Below, piece by piece: positions 49,932 to 59,052 of a DNA stretch of 64,000 nt. This DNA comes from GCA-2731375 sp964344935. Lineage in GTDB: Bacteria > Pseudomonadota > Alphaproteobacteria > GCA-2731375. The stretch is taken from NCBI GenBank assembly GCA_964344935.1, contig CAYFPL010000009.1:124001-188000 (forward strand), in the 5' to 3' direction. Every line of letters begins with the position of its first letter. Position 1 is the stretch's first letter. A model generated the notes under the pieces. The model was not told where the DNA came from, did no database searches, and saw only the letters and a list, made by a program, of their open reading frames with translations. Made by a program: the position numbers and the translations under genes.

Positions 49932-52337
49932 CTATTGAGACTGGGACATTGCGAAGAACTCCTCCGGACTGAGTCGTATGGCCGCCCCGGTCGGACAGGC
50001 ACGCACGCAAGCGGCCCCGCCGGATATGTTCTTGCACATATCGCACTTAACGGCGGTCTTGATGGCGTCCGGATCGTCGCTGCGGGCCGCGGCGCCGGGT
50101 CCCTGGCCGGCACCGAACAGCAGCCAGCTCAGAAGCCCCGGTTTCTTTGCGGCCGGCAAGGCCATCTGGATCACGCCATAGGGGCAATTGCGTTCGCAGT
50201 TGCCGCAGCCGATGCAACTGTCGTCGATATAGACTTCGCCGCCCAAGGCCCGGTGGATGGCGTCGGGCGGACAATCGGCCATGCAATGGGGATTCTCGCA
50301 ATGCCGGCATGCCGTCGGCACGTGGATGGTGCCGAAGGTTGGGCCCACTTCCCGGCGCAGGCGCGAGGTTCCGTCGTGGGTTTCAGCACAGGCCTTCTCG
50401 CAATTGTCGCAGCCGACGCACAGCGCCTCGTCGATCAGCAACATGTCGCTGGCCTCGCCGATGCCCTGTTCGACAAGGAATTGCACGATGTTGCCGGCTT
50501 CTGGCTGGGCCGCCATCTCTTCGTTTTCCACCAGCCGAGACATCAGCCGCTCCTCGACCTGCTGCCGCAGTCCGGGATCCTCGTCTAGCATGCTGCGGAA
50601 GGTGGCGCCGTCGAGCCGAATGGTATCGGTGGCGACAGCGGCCCGGATGGTGGCGTTGCGCGGGGCATCGCCGATCAGTGCCATCTCGCCCACGTAATGG
50701 CCCGCCGGCACGTATGAGACCACAACCTCCTGACCGCCCACGCTCCGCGAGACGGTCACAGAGCCTTTCTGGATCAGGTAGAGGCCATCGCCCGCATCAC
50801 CTTCGCGGAACAATACCTCGCTTTTCTTGAAGGACCGGATTTCCGCCTTTTCGATCACCGGGCGCAGTTTCTCCGGCGCCAAATTCGGCGCCAGATAGGT
50901 GAGGATCTGCCGCTCCATGGCGGCCTGGGACAGGGTCTCCTCGACCGAGGCGATGGAATTGATCAGGCGGATCATAGTGCGCCGGGGCGATTCCAATAAC
51001 ACGCAGTCCGTCGCCGCAACTACGGTGGCGGTACGTCTGCGGCCCTGGATCAAACCCATCTCACCAAAGAACTCACCCTGACCCAGACGCACGCGTTCGC
51101 TATCGTCATCGGGATTGATCAGGATTTCCACCTCACCCTTGACCACCATATAGAAAGAATTGGTGTAGTCGTTGCGGGCAAAGACTTCTTCCCCGGGCCC
51201 GGGGAAATGAAAGTTGCCGTCCAGCAAAAATTCCCGCAATTGCAGGACCGTCAGGCCTCTGAGCAGGGGGACGTTTTCACGTACCATCTCCAAAACGGCC
51301 GTGACACCATCCTGGGTTGCCGCGCCCGGCGCGCCGCCCCGGCTTAGGAGCGGGCCGAACTTCTCTTCCAGCAGCGGCTCGTCAGCCGGCTTGATCTCGT
51401 TGCCGACGATGAATTCCACGACTTCATAGCCCTGGTTCATGGCCTGTTTGATCAGGGGATAGCCGCCCAGGGCGCCGATAATATGCAGGCCGGGCACATT
51501 GCTTTCGTATGTGGGCGATAGTTCCGGCAGGGCCGCCGGATCGTCGGAAGAGAAACTGATGCCGCAGGATTCGACGAATCGCCGCGGCGGGATGGCGCCC
51601 AACCGGGCGATCACCCGGTCGCAATGCACGGCGACTTCGCCGTCAGGAACACTCAACGTGATCTCGCCCGGCGTGACCGAAACCGGGTTGGCATCGTAAT
51701 AGCAATCAAGATCACCATCCGAGATGGCTTTCTCGATAGCCATGCGATTGCCGTCCTTGGCGCGCGCAAATTCGCCGCGTCGATTGACGATAGAGACGTT
51801 GTTGTGCCCGGCAAGGGCAATGGCATTTTCAATGGCTGCGTCACCTGCGCCGATGACGACAATGCTTTCGGCCTCGTATTCGTCCGGGTCGTCGAGCTGA
51901 TACTGCACCCGCTCCCATTCCTGCCCGGGCACGCCCAGCTGGCGCAAGTTGCCCTGCAGGCCGATTGCCAGGACCACATTCTCGGCCTCGATTGTCTCGC
52001 TGCCGCCAATGGTTAGCTGGAATTGGCCCTTTTCGCCCTCGATTGCGGTCACCTCCGCTTTGTAGCGGACGTTAACCCCCAGATCGCGCATCTCGTCATC
52101 CCAGGCACCCAGCACCGCCTCGCGGGTACCGGCCTGGAAAGAGCAGCTGCTGCGCAGGGGCAGGATGTCCGGCGTCGCCATGACATGCTTGCCCTTCTGA
52201 TATTTGAAAATGGTGTCGGACAAACGGTCCGTGCGTTCCAGCAGAACATGGGAGAGGCCCAGTTCAGCAGCCCGGCCGGCAGCGCTCAGACCGCCCGGCC
52301 CCGACCCGACAATCGCGATCTGAAATCGTTCACTCAT
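49932..52337 (-). CDS. FAD/NAD(P)H oxidoreductase fused to two cNMP-binding domains and four [4Fe-4S] motifs
   Basis: A protein of 801 residues; start MSERFQIAIVG chosen at 52337. Residues 1-310 are thioredoxin-reductase-like, with FAD motif GSGPGGLSAA and NAD(P) motif VIGAGDAAIENAIAL, but no CxxC redox pair, so disulfide reduction is unlikely. Two cyclic-nucleotide-binding domains follow, each with an intact phosphate cassette (FFGEMGLIQGRRRTATVVA near 420 and YVGEMALIGDAPRNATIRA near 548). The C-terminal 160 residues have four ferredoxin-like Cys sets (CVGCDNCEKAC, CRHCENPHCMADC, CIGCGNCERNC, CDMCKNISGGAACVRAC), DmsB-like. No membrane helix. It heads the minus-strand operon and could inject or accept electrons under ligand control. 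Confidence 0.85.
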   Translation of the reverse strand: MSERFQIAIVGSGPGGLSAAGRAAELGLSHVLLERTDRLSDTIFKYQKGKHVMATPDILPLRSSCSFQAGTREAVLGAWDDEMRDLGVNVRYKAEVTAIEGEKGQFQLTIGGSETIEAENVVLAIGLQGNLRQLGVPGQEWERVQYQLDDPDEYEAESIVVIGAGDAAIENAIALAGHNNVSIVNRRGEFARAKDGNRMAIEKAISDGDLDCYYDANPVSVTPGEITLSVPDGEVAVHCDRVIARLGAIPPRRFVESCGISFSSDDPAALPELSPTYESNVPGLHIIGALGGYPLIKQAMNQGYEVVEFIVGNEIKPADEPLLEEKFGPLLSRGGAPGAATQDGVTAVLEMVRENVPLLRGLTVLQLREFLLDGNFHFPGPGEEVFARNDYTNSFYMVVKGEVEILINPDDDSERVRLGQGEFFGEMGLIQGRRRTATVVAATDCVLLESPRRTMIRLINSIASVEETLSQAAMERQILTYLAPNLAPEKLRPVIEKAEIRSFKKSEVLFREGDAGDGLYLIQKGSVTVSRSVGGQEVVVSYVPAGHYVGEMALIGDAPRNATIRAAVATDTIRLDGATFRSMLDEDPGLRQQVEERLMSRLVENEEMAAQPEAGNIVQFLVEQGIGEASDMLLIDEALCVGCDNCEKACAETHDGTSRLRREVGPTFGTIHVPTACRHCENPHCMADCPPDAIHRALGGEVYIDDSCIGCGNCERNCPYGVIQMALPAAKKPGLLSWLLFGAGQGPGAAARSDDPDAIKTAVKCDMCKNISGGAACVRACPTGAAIRLSPEEFFAMSQSQ

Positions 52338-52641
52338 ATGGCTCGCCCACACCGATCGTTGTTGTTTCGCCGAACGTCCATACAGAGCGACGTCCGCTGG
52401 TTTAATTGATTAGTGTACACATAACGAGTTCGACCAAGCGCAATATTATTAGGCGTAACCAGAAATATCAAAAATGAAATGTCGCACGGCCGCCGCGCGG
52501 CGTCGTTCAGCCGCTGCCGCAACCATCCGTATTTAGTGACTCAGGCGCCAGAATATTGACCGCCAGCAGCAAATCCGAAACCGGAATTGCCGACGCTTTC
52601 CCCCGAATGGAGATTGGCCGTTTGATTCTGGTTGGATGGTT
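52338..52641. other. Upstream region of the redox operon
   Basis: About 300 bp between the FAD/FeS gene and tRNA-Glu, containing the operon promoter. The stretch 52400-52480 is AT-rich relative to its surroundings, and GCCGCCGCGCGGCG near 52490 is locally self-complementary. No FNR-type TTGAT-N4-ATCAA or CRP palindrome was found by eye. Promoter elements could not be assigned with confidence. Confidence 0.35.
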
Positions 52642-52717
52642 TGGCGTCCCCAAGGGGAGTCGAACCCCTGTTTCCGGCGTGAGAGGCCGGCGTCCTAGGC
52701 CACTAGACGATGGGGAC
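52642..52717 (-). tRNA. tRNA-Glu (anticodon CTC)
   Basis: A 76-nt tRNA that folds cleanly on the minus strand. Acceptor stem GTCCCCA/TGGGGAC with discriminator G and an encoded CCA; D-arm with GTCTAGTGGCCTAGGAC; anticodon stem CCGGC/GCCGG around loop CTCTCAC, giving CTC for codon GAG; T-arm AGGGG-TTCGACT-CCCCT. The start TCCCCATCGTCTAG and G discriminator are typical of bacterial tRNA-Glu. It lies downstream of the deacetylase gene on the same strand. Confidence 0.97.
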
Positions 52718-52774
52718 GCAGAGAGGGAGAGGTAAACTGCATGGCGCTTCCCGTCAAGCCTTGTCCAAGCCTTG

Positions 52775-54226
52775 TCAGGGCGTCGCGATAGAGGCTGGCG
52801 CCATGCCGATTTTTGCTTGCGGGTCGCGCCGGCTTTTGGCTTCTGCCGTGGCGCGCGGCGCTTCGGGGCTCCTGACCAAGGCTGAAACCGGAACCAGGAC
52901 CAGGCCGCGGGCCGCCAGGCCGGGCAGCCAGCCTTCCAATACGTTCAAAGTCTCGGGATAAGGATGGCCGATGGCGATCGCGCTGCCGCGTTCACGGGCA
53001 CGCTGGGCGGTCTTTTCCAACTGCGCGCGGATCAGCCAGGGATCGCGGTTGTTATCGAGGAATATATCGCGGGTCACGGCTGGTAGACCGAATTCCCGCG
53101 CCAGGCGATAACCCTTGGAGCGGCCCGTGGTCAGACTGTCGAGAAACAACAGATCCCGCGCCTTCAGGGCCCGCATCACCCGGGCCATCTCGCGCCGGGA
53201 AGCGGTAAAGCGGCTGCCCATGTGGTTGTTGACGCCCACATAGCCTTCCAGCCGGCCCAAATTCCAGGCAATGCGGCGGTCAAGTTCCGCCTGAGGCAAG
53301 CCGGTCAAGAGCGCGTTCGGTCCGGGGTCCCTCTGCCCGTCCCGCGGTTCCATGGGCAAATGCAGCATCACCTCGTGACCGGCCGTACGCGCCCGGGCCA
53401 CCAGGCCATGCAGATGATTGCCATAGGGCAGAACCGCCAAGGTAATGGGACGGGGCAGAGAAATCGCCCGATCCGAGCGGAACTGGCTCAGCCCCATGTC
53501 ATCAAGCACGATGGCGATACGGGCCCGGCCCTCGGTGGGCGGTGTCAGGGCGGCGTAGCGGCGCCAGGCGGGCGCCGGCGGCGCGCTGCGCAGGGATTTT
53601 GGCGCCCCCTTTGCCGAATCCGTTCGAGGCGGCGCCGGTGCCATGGGGGGTGGTGCGGGCGGCAGTACCTGGGGCGGTGTCAGGGCCGCCATCTTCACAT
53701 TGTCATGCTCGATCTGTTCCCGCCGGGTCGCCTCCGCCATGTCCACCAGGGCCGCGGCGGCAGCGGCGACCTCTTCTTCCGAGGGCGGCGGCGGTGGCAA
53801 CAGCACCGCTTCGATCTCGGTTCGCTTCACCGCCGGCATGGGCGGCCCGGCGGCCGGCCGGGGGGGCGCGGTTTGCGGCAGTGGCGCCGGTGGTTGCGGG
53901 ACATCAAGCCTGGACACGGTTTCCACCGGTGGAGCGGGCGGCGCTTCAGGTGCCATTGGCGCCAGCGCCAGCCGCTGTCTAATTTCCGGTACGCTTGTTT
54001 CTGTGTCGAGCCGCTGCACCTGCGTCGGCACCGGCTTCGGCGCCGCCAACGCGATCGTTGCTTCCGTTTCCGGCGATTGTGCCGCCGTCGCCGTCGAGCG
54101 AATCTCTGGGGAGATGAACGTCAGGGCCGTCGTCGCACCCAAGCCCACAGCAAATCCCGCCAAGGCGATAAAGAAGGACTTGGTCACGAAACGCGCCCGC
54201 CGCCGTCGCGCCCGCCGCTCCCGCAA
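52775..54226 (-). CDS. Divergent polysaccharide deacetylase family protein (YibQ-type)
   Basis: A protein of 483 residues. A basic N-terminus (RERRARRRRAR) and one membrane helix (FFIALAGFAVGLGATTALTF) are followed by a 190-residue Pro/Ala-rich periplasmic linker. The catalytic-type domain from about 240 has RIAIVLDDMGLSQ, LPRPITLAVLPYGNH, EVMLHLPMEPRDG, YVGVNNHMGSRFT and GSAIAIGHPYPETLNVL, the divergent polysaccharide deacetylase motifs that keep the Asp-Asp and His metal positions. Likely acts on envelope glycan. TTG at 54226 is the start used; a GTG at 54187 is the alternative. Members often lie beside murein-hydrolase regulators; none is here. Confidence 0.82.
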   Translation of the reverse strand: MRERRARRRRARFVTKSFFIALAGFAVGLGATTALTFISPEIRSTATAAQSPETEATIALAAPKPVPTQVQRLDTETSVPEIRQRLALAPMAPEAPPAPPVETVSRLDVPQPPAPLPQTAPPRPAAGPPMPAVKRTEIEAVLLPPPPPSEEEVAAAAAALVDMAEATRREQIEHDNVKMAALTPPQVLPPAPPPMAPAPPRTDSAKGAPKSLRSAPPAPAWRRYAALTPPTEGRARIAIVLDDMGLSQFRSDRAISLPRPITLAVLPYGNHLHGLVARARTAGHEVMLHLPMEPRDGQRDPGPNALLTGLPQAELDRRIAWNLGRLEGYVGVNNHMGSRFTASRREMARVMRALKARDLLFLDSLTTGRSKGYRLAREFGLPAVTRDIFLDNNRDPWLIRAQLEKTAQRARERGSAIAIGHPYPETLNVLEGWLPGLAARGLVLVPVSALVRSPEAPRATAEAKSRRDPQAKIGMAPASIATP

Positions 54227-54390
54227 GGGGCGCGCCTGTCGGCGGCGCCGTACCTGTCTGTCCGATCGTTTTGCCGTGTCCCGGGCCAGGGGTGAACTCC
54301 CTCATCCTTCGAAAATCAGGTCAAGGCACCTTTCAACACCTGAATAAGGGGCATAACGGCTTAAATATCAAGGGTATAAGGGGCGAAACT

Positions 54391-54783
54391 TCAAGAGACG
54401 CCGGAAAGATCGTCCAATATGGGGCAATCGGGGCGGTCGTCCCCATGGCAGCGCGCCACCAGATCGGAGAGCACGGCGGAAATGGATTGCAGTTCGGCAA
54501 TCTTACCTTCGATTCGACCAATGGCAGTCTCCGCCAGGCTGCGCACCTGGGCGCTGGCACGGCTCTTGTCCTTGTAGAGCGCCAATAAATCCGAGACTTC
54601 CGCCACGGAAAAACCCAAGCCCCGCGCCCGGGCGATGAAGCGCAGCATGTGCACATCCTCGTCGCTGAAGTCGCGATAGCCGTTTCCCGCACGCCGCGCC
54701 GGCTGGATCAGATTGATGCTCTCGTAATACCGGATCGCCTTGGCGGAGACGCCGGATCCTTTCGAAGCTTCGGAAATGTTCAT
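54391..54783 (-). CDS. cueR: Copper-responsive MerR-family activator CueR
   Basis: A protein of 130 residues. The N-terminal winged helix-turn-helix MNISEASKGSGVSAKAIRYYESINLIQPARR is MerR type. The metal loop CHGDDRPDC places cysteines at 112 and 120, exactly the Cu(I)-binding pair of CueR, and ends PIL. A dimerisation helix lies between about 75 and 108. It overlaps copA by 4 bp and follows it in one operon, so it activates its own transcription with copA from the CueR promoter at 57024-57054. Confidence 0.93.
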   Translation of the reverse strand: MNISEASKGSGVSAKAIRYYESINLIQPARRAGNGYRDFSDEDVHMLRFIARARGLGFSVAEVSDLLALYKDKSRASAQVRSLAETAIGRIEGKIAELQSISAVLSDLVARCHGDDRPDCPILDDLSGVS

Positions 54784-57017
54784 CCCCTCTCCCCCTCAAT
54801 GTCAGGCCGCCAGCGGCGCAGCAACAGCGCGTTGGAAATCACCGAGACGCTGCTCAAGGCCATGGCGCCGCCGGCCACCGCCGGGTTCAAAAGCCCCAGG
54901 GCTGCCACCGGCAGGGCGACCACATTGTAGATGAAGGCCCAGAACAGGTTCTGCCGGATGCGCCGGGCCGTGGCCCTGGAGATATCGATGGCATCGGCGA
55001 TCAGACCCGGCTCGTCACGCATCAGGGTGATGCCCGCGGCCTCCATCGCGACGTGGGCGCCGCCGCCCATGGCGATACCGATATCGGCGGCAGCCAGAGC
55101 CGGGGCATCGTTGATACCATCGCCCACCATGGCCACCACATGGCCCTGCCCGCGCAAGCCCATCACCTCGCCCGCCTTGCCATCCGGCTGCACCCCGGCA
55201 ATGACCGTTTCAATGCCGACGTCCTCGGCGATGCCCCGCGCCGCCTGTTCGTTGTCACCGCTCAGGATCGCGGTCTGGATATGTTGATCATGCAGCCTTG
55301 CCACGGCCCGGGCGACACCAGGCCGGGCGGTATCGGCGGCGCCGAGGCGGCCGAGATATTGTGGCTCCGGCGACGTCTGGGCCAGATGGATCAGGGACAA
55401 CCCCTGCCATTTGCTGCCCGTGTCGTCAGGAACCCGAACTCCGAAACCGTCAAGCAAGACACGGTTTCCCGCCAATATGCGGCGGCCTTTGACGACGGCC
55501 TCGACGCCCCGGCCCGGATGGTTGGTGAACCCTTCCGAGGCTTGTGCCGCGATACCCTGTTCGCTGGCCAGGCGCATCACCGCGCGGGCCAGGGGGTGCT
55601 CGCTGTTGGTCAATACCGATGCCGCCAGGGCGATCAACTGAGTTTCATCGCCGTTTTCCGCTTCGATGCGCTGGACCTGGGGCTTGCCCACGGTCAGGGT
55701 GCCGGTCTTGTCCAGCAGGACGAGGTCCATTTCCCGCGCCCGCTCCAAGGCTTCCGCATCGCGGATCAGGATGCCGTGACGGGCTGCGACGCCGGTTCCC
55801 ACCATGACCGCCGCCGGGGTCGCCAGCCCCAAAGCGCAGGGACAGGCGATGACCAATACCGTGATGGCCGCCGCCACGCCGCCGTCCAGATCGCCCAAGG
55901 CCAGCCACCAAACGGCGAATGTGACCGCCGCAATGACGATCACCACGGGGACGAAGATCGCCGAAACCCTATCGACCAGTTTCTCCACCGGCGCCCGGGT
56001 CGCCTGTGCCCCGTCCACCAGACGGATAATGCGGGAGAGTACCGTATCCGCGCCCACCGCCGTGGCGCGATAGCTCAAGACGCCGTTGAGATTGATGGCA
56101 CCGGCGGTCAGGGCCGCACCGGGCTGTTTCGCCACCGGCCGGGCTTCACCGGTCAGCAGGCTCTCGTCCACCTCCCCTTCGCCGTCGATGACCTGGCCGT
56201 CCACCGCGATGCGTTCGCCGGGGCGGACGCGGAGCAGATCGCCGACCGCGACCTCCGCCAGGGGCACTTCATTTTCCACACCATCAACCAGCAACCGGGC
56301 CCGGTCGGGGCGCTGGGTCATCAGGGCTCGGATCGCAGCCGCCGCGCTGCCCTTGGCGCGGCGTTCCAGCCACTTGCCCAGCAGTACCAGGGTGATTACC
56401 GTGGCCGCGCCCTCGAGATAGAGATGGCCCACGGGGCCGCCGTCCGCCTGCCACCACAGATAGGCGCTGTAGCCATAGGCGGCGGTGGTGCCCAGGGCCA
56501 CCAGTTGATCCATGTTGCCTGATCCGGCCCGCAGGGCCGAATATCCGGCCCGGTAGAAACGCCAGCCGATAACGAACTGCACCGGCGTTGCCAGGACGAA
56601 CTGCAACGAGGGCGCTAGGTTGAAGGTATAGCCGAGCCAGCCGGCGAACATCTGCGCCACCAGGGGCAGGGTCAAAGCCGCTGATATCGCGACTAGCCAG
56701 CCCTGGCGACGTACGGCGGCATCGTCATCCAGGGATGGGGCCTCCGCCTCCAGGGGCGTCGCTTCGTAACCGGCGGCCTTGACGGCACCAACCAGGCCGG
56801 CCAGACCCGCGCCGCGGCCGACCAGGTCCACAGTGGCCTGTTCGCTGGCCAGGTTGACCACCGCGCGCTGCACGCCGTCGACGCCTTCCAGGGCCTTGCC
56901 GACCCGGCCGGCACAACCCGCACATGTCATCCCGCCGATGGCCAGGCGGACCCGCTCCACCGCACCCTGGGCGCTTGCAGAACTGCCAAATTCGTCATGA
57001 TTCACAGCAACAGTCAT
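54780..57017 (-). CDS. copA: Cu(I)-exporting P1B-type ATPase CopA
   Basis: A protein of 745 residues, an inner-membrane pump that drives Cu(I) to the periplasm. One N-terminal heavy-metal domain with GMTCAGC (Cys32 and Cys35); transmembrane CPC motif in VIACPCALGLATPAAVMVG (near 391); phosphorylation site DKTGTLTVGK (near 435); HP motif NSEHPLARAV; nucleotide-hinge GDGINDAPALAAADIGIAMG; and the MetSer motif in the last helices (VVALPVAALGLLNPAVAGGAMALSSVSVISNALLL). The ATG at 57017 lies just 6 nt after the -10 box, so the mRNA is probably leaderless. cueR follows with a 4-bp overlap. Confidence 0.95.
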   Translation of the reverse strand: MTVAVNHDEFGSSASAQGAVERVRLAIGGMTCAGCAGRVGKALEGVDGVQRAVVNLASEQATVDLVGRGAGLAGLVGAVKAAGYEATPLEAEAPSLDDDAAVRRQGWLVAISAALTLPLVAQMFAGWLGYTFNLAPSLQFVLATPVQFVIGWRFYRAGYSALRAGSGNMDQLVALGTTAAYGYSAYLWWQADGGPVGHLYLEGAATVITLVLLGKWLERRAKGSAAAAIRALMTQRPDRARLLVDGVENEVPLAEVAVGDLLRVRPGERIAVDGQVIDGEGEVDESLLTGEARPVAKQPGAALTAGAINLNGVLSYRATAVGADTVLSRIIRLVDGAQATRAPVEKLVDRVSAIFVPVVIVIAAVTFAVWWLALGDLDGGVAAAITVLVIACPCALGLATPAAVMVGTGVAARHGILIRDAEALERAREMDLVLLDKTGTLTVGKPQVQRIEAENGDETQLIALAASVLTNSEHPLARAVMRLASEQGIAAQASEGFTNHPGRGVEAVVKGRRILAGNRVLLDGFGVRVPDDTGSKWQGLSLIHLAQTSPEPQYLGRLGAADTARPGVARAVARLHDQHIQTAILSGDNEQAARGIAEDVGIETVIAGVQPDGKAGEVMGLRGQGHVVAMVGDGINDAPALAAADIGIAMGGGAHVAMEAAGITLMRDEPGLIADAIDISRATARRIRQNLFWAFIYNVVALPVAALGLLNPAVAGGAMALSSVSVISNALLLRRWRPDIEGERG

Positions 57018-57023
57018 AGGCCA

Positions 57024-57054
57024 TAGATAAGCCTTCCCCTTACAGGAAGGTCAA
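57024..57054 (-). promoter_or_regulatory. CueR-type copA promoter
   Basis: On the minus strand: -35 TTGACC (57049-57054), 19-nt spacer, -10 TATCTA (57024-57029). The spacer contains the dyad CCTTCC-tgtaagg-GGAAGG, matching the ACCTTCC-N7-GGAAGG operator of CueR. A 19-bp spacer is the hallmark of MerR-activated promoters. The expected transcription start falls on or next to the copA ATG. Confidence 0.9.
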
Positions 57055-57199
57055 GGTCTGAGCGCTATGGTGCGGCATTAGGTAGCGCCGGCGAATTGGC
57101 CATCGCGGAATGCAGCCTTGACGGCGCCCAAAAGGCGCGGTTTGTTACGCCGCGCGGTGCGAACGGGTGCCGGGATCGCTTGGGGGCGGAGACGCGGAT

Positions 57200-58237
57200 A
57201 TGGCCGACGATATGCTGGATTTCAGGGCGTTGATCGCCATTGTCGCGGACGGCAAGGCGCTGGACGTGGAGCAGGCGCGCACGGCCTTCGATATCATGAT
57301 GTCGGGCGATGCCACGCCCTCGCAAATGGGCGCCTTCCTGATGGCGTTGCGCGTCCGCGGGGAAAGCGTCGACGAGATTACCGGCGGCGTCATGGTGATG
57401 CGGGAGCGGATGACGCCCATCACCGCACCTGCGGGCGCCATGGACATTGTCGGCACGGGGGGAGATGGCAAGAAGACCCTGAATATCTCCACCGCCACCG
57501 CCTTCGTCGTCGCGGGCTGTGGCGTACCCATCGCCAAGCACGGCAACCGGGCCGCCTCGTCGCAATCCGGCACCACGGATGTGCAGGGCGCCCTGGGCAT
57601 CAACGTGGATGCGGATTTCCCCCTGTTGCAGGCGGCCTTGGACGAGGCGGGCCTGTGCTTCATGGCGGCCCAGCGCCACCACGGCGCCATGCGCAACGTG
57701 GGACCCACGCGGGTCGAGATGGGCACGCGCACGATCTTCAATATCCTTGGGCCTATGTCCAACCCGGCCGGGGTGAAGCGGCAGTTGATCGGCGTCTTTG
57801 GCCGGCAGTGGATCCGCCCCATGGCGGAAACCCTGCGCACCCTGGGATCGGAGACGGTCTGGGTGGTGCACGGCTCCGACGGCACGGACGAGATCACCTC
57901 CACCGGCCCCACCTATGTGGCGGCGCTCGAGGATGGCGAGATCAACGAGTTCGAGATTTCCCCGGACCAGGCCGGGATCGCCACGGCCACGTTGGCGGAC
58001 CTGCGCGGCGGCAGTGTCGAGGACAACGCGGCGGCGCTCCGGGCGCTGCTCGATGGCGCGGCGGGGCCCTATCGTGACGTGGTCCTTTTCAACGCCGCCG
58101 CCGCCCTGATGATCGCGGGCAAGGCGTCCGCCTTCGCCGAAGGCGTGGCCATGGCGCAACGTTCTATCGACGACGGCCTGGCCCGGGATAAGCTGGCCCA
58201 GGTGGTCGAGATCACCAACCGGGAGACGGCCTCGTGA
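57200..58237 (+). CDS. trpD: Anthranilate phosphoribosyltransferase TrpD
   Basis: A protein of 345 residues; transfers phosphoribose from PRPP to anthranilate, second step from chorismate to tryptophan. The glycine loop GTGGDGKKTLNISTATAFVVAG binds PRPP, KHGNRAASSQSGTTDVQGALG is the second conserved block, and HHGAMRNVGPTRVEMGTRTIFNILGPMSNPA follows. The ATG at 57200 has GGAG 9 nt upstream. Its stop overlaps the trpC GTG start. Divergent from copA. Confidence 0.95.
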   Translation: MADDMLDFRALIAIVADGKALDVEQARTAFDIMMSGDATPSQMGAFLMALRVRGESVDEITGGVMVMRERMTPITAPAGAMDIVGTGGDGKKTLNISTATAFVVAGCGVPIAKHGNRAASSQSGTTDVQGALGINVDADFPLLQAALDEAGLCFMAAQRHHGAMRNVGPTRVEMGTRTIFNILGPMSNPAGVKRQLIGVFGRQWIRPMAETLRTLGSETVWVVHGSDGTDEITSTGPTYVAALEDGEINEFEISPDQAGIATATLADLRGGSVEDNAAALRALLDGAAGPYRDVVLFNAAAALMIAGKASAFAEGVAMAQRSIDDGLARDKLAQVVEITNRETAS

Positions 58238-59049
58238 GCGACGTCCTGGACCGCATCTGCGCCGACAAGCGGGAGCATATCAAAGCCTGCCAATCGGCCC
58301 GGCCCCTGGGGGAGGTGGAGGCCGCGGCCAAGGCGGCACCGGCGGTGCGCGGCTTCGCGGCAGCCCTGCAGGGCGCCGTTACAGGCGGCGGCTTCGGTCT
58401 GATCGCCGAGATCAAGAAGGCCTCGCCCTCGAAAGGTCTGATCCGCGAGGATTTCGATCCCCCGTCCCTGGCCCGCGCCTACCAAGAGGGCGGCGCGGCC
58501 TGTCTCTCGGTCTTGACGGATGTGCCCTATTTCCAGGGCCACGACGATTTTCTGGTCGCGGCCCGCCGGGAGGTCGATCTGCCGGTGCTGCGCAAGGATT
58601 TCATGCTGGACACCTATCAGGTGGCCGAGGCCCGGGCCCTGGGCGCCGATTGCATTCTGCTGATCATGGCGGCGCTGGATGACGGCCAGGCGCGGGAGCT
58701 GGAGGCCGCGGCCATGGACTGGGGCATGGATGTGCTGGTGGAAGTGCATGACGCGGCAGAGGTCGAACGGGCGCTCCGCCTCAAGAGCCGCCTGATCGGC
58801 ATCAACAACCGCAACCTGAAGACCATGGTCACCGATCTGGCGGTGACCGAGTCCCTGGCGGCGGACCTGCCCGACGGCACCCTGGGCGTCAGCGAAAGCG
58901 GCCTGAACAGCCATGACGATCTGGTGCGCATGGCGGCGGTGGGCTGTCATTGCTTCCTGGTCGGCGAATCCCTCATGCGCCAGGGCGATGTGGCGGCGGC
59001 GACCCGGCGCCTGTTGACACCGGAACGGGCCAGGGCGGCGGGAGACTGA
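58234..59049 (+). CDS. trpC: Indole-3-glycerol phosphate synthase TrpC
   Basis: A protein of 271 residues, a TIM barrel. LIAEIKKASPSKGLIREDF is the signature with the catalytic Lys, followed by SVLTDVPYFQGHDDFL, VLRKDFMLDTYQ and LIGINNRNLKTM; the phosphate site is near GVSESGLNSHDDLVRM. GTG start overlapping the trpD stop (GTGA). Three base pairs separate it from moaC. Confidence 0.95.
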   Translation: MSDVLDRICADKREHIKACQSARPLGEVEAAAKAAPAVRGFAAALQGAVTGGGFGLIAEIKKASPSKGLIREDFDPPSLARAYQEGGAACLSVLTDVPYFQGHDDFLVAARREVDLPVLRKDFMLDTYQVAEARALGADCILLIMAALDDGQARELEAAAMDWGMDVLVEVHDAAEVERALRLKSRLIGINNRNLKTMVTDLAVTESLAADLPDGTLGVSESGLNSHDDLVRMAAVGCHCFLVGESLMRQGDVAAATRRLLTPERARAAGD

Positions 59050-59052
59050 CAC

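Noticed and set aside
55053..56522. A 489-codon plus-strand frame opposite copA
   Set aside because: The minus strand encodes every CopA motif; the antisense frame is low-complexity and without homology.
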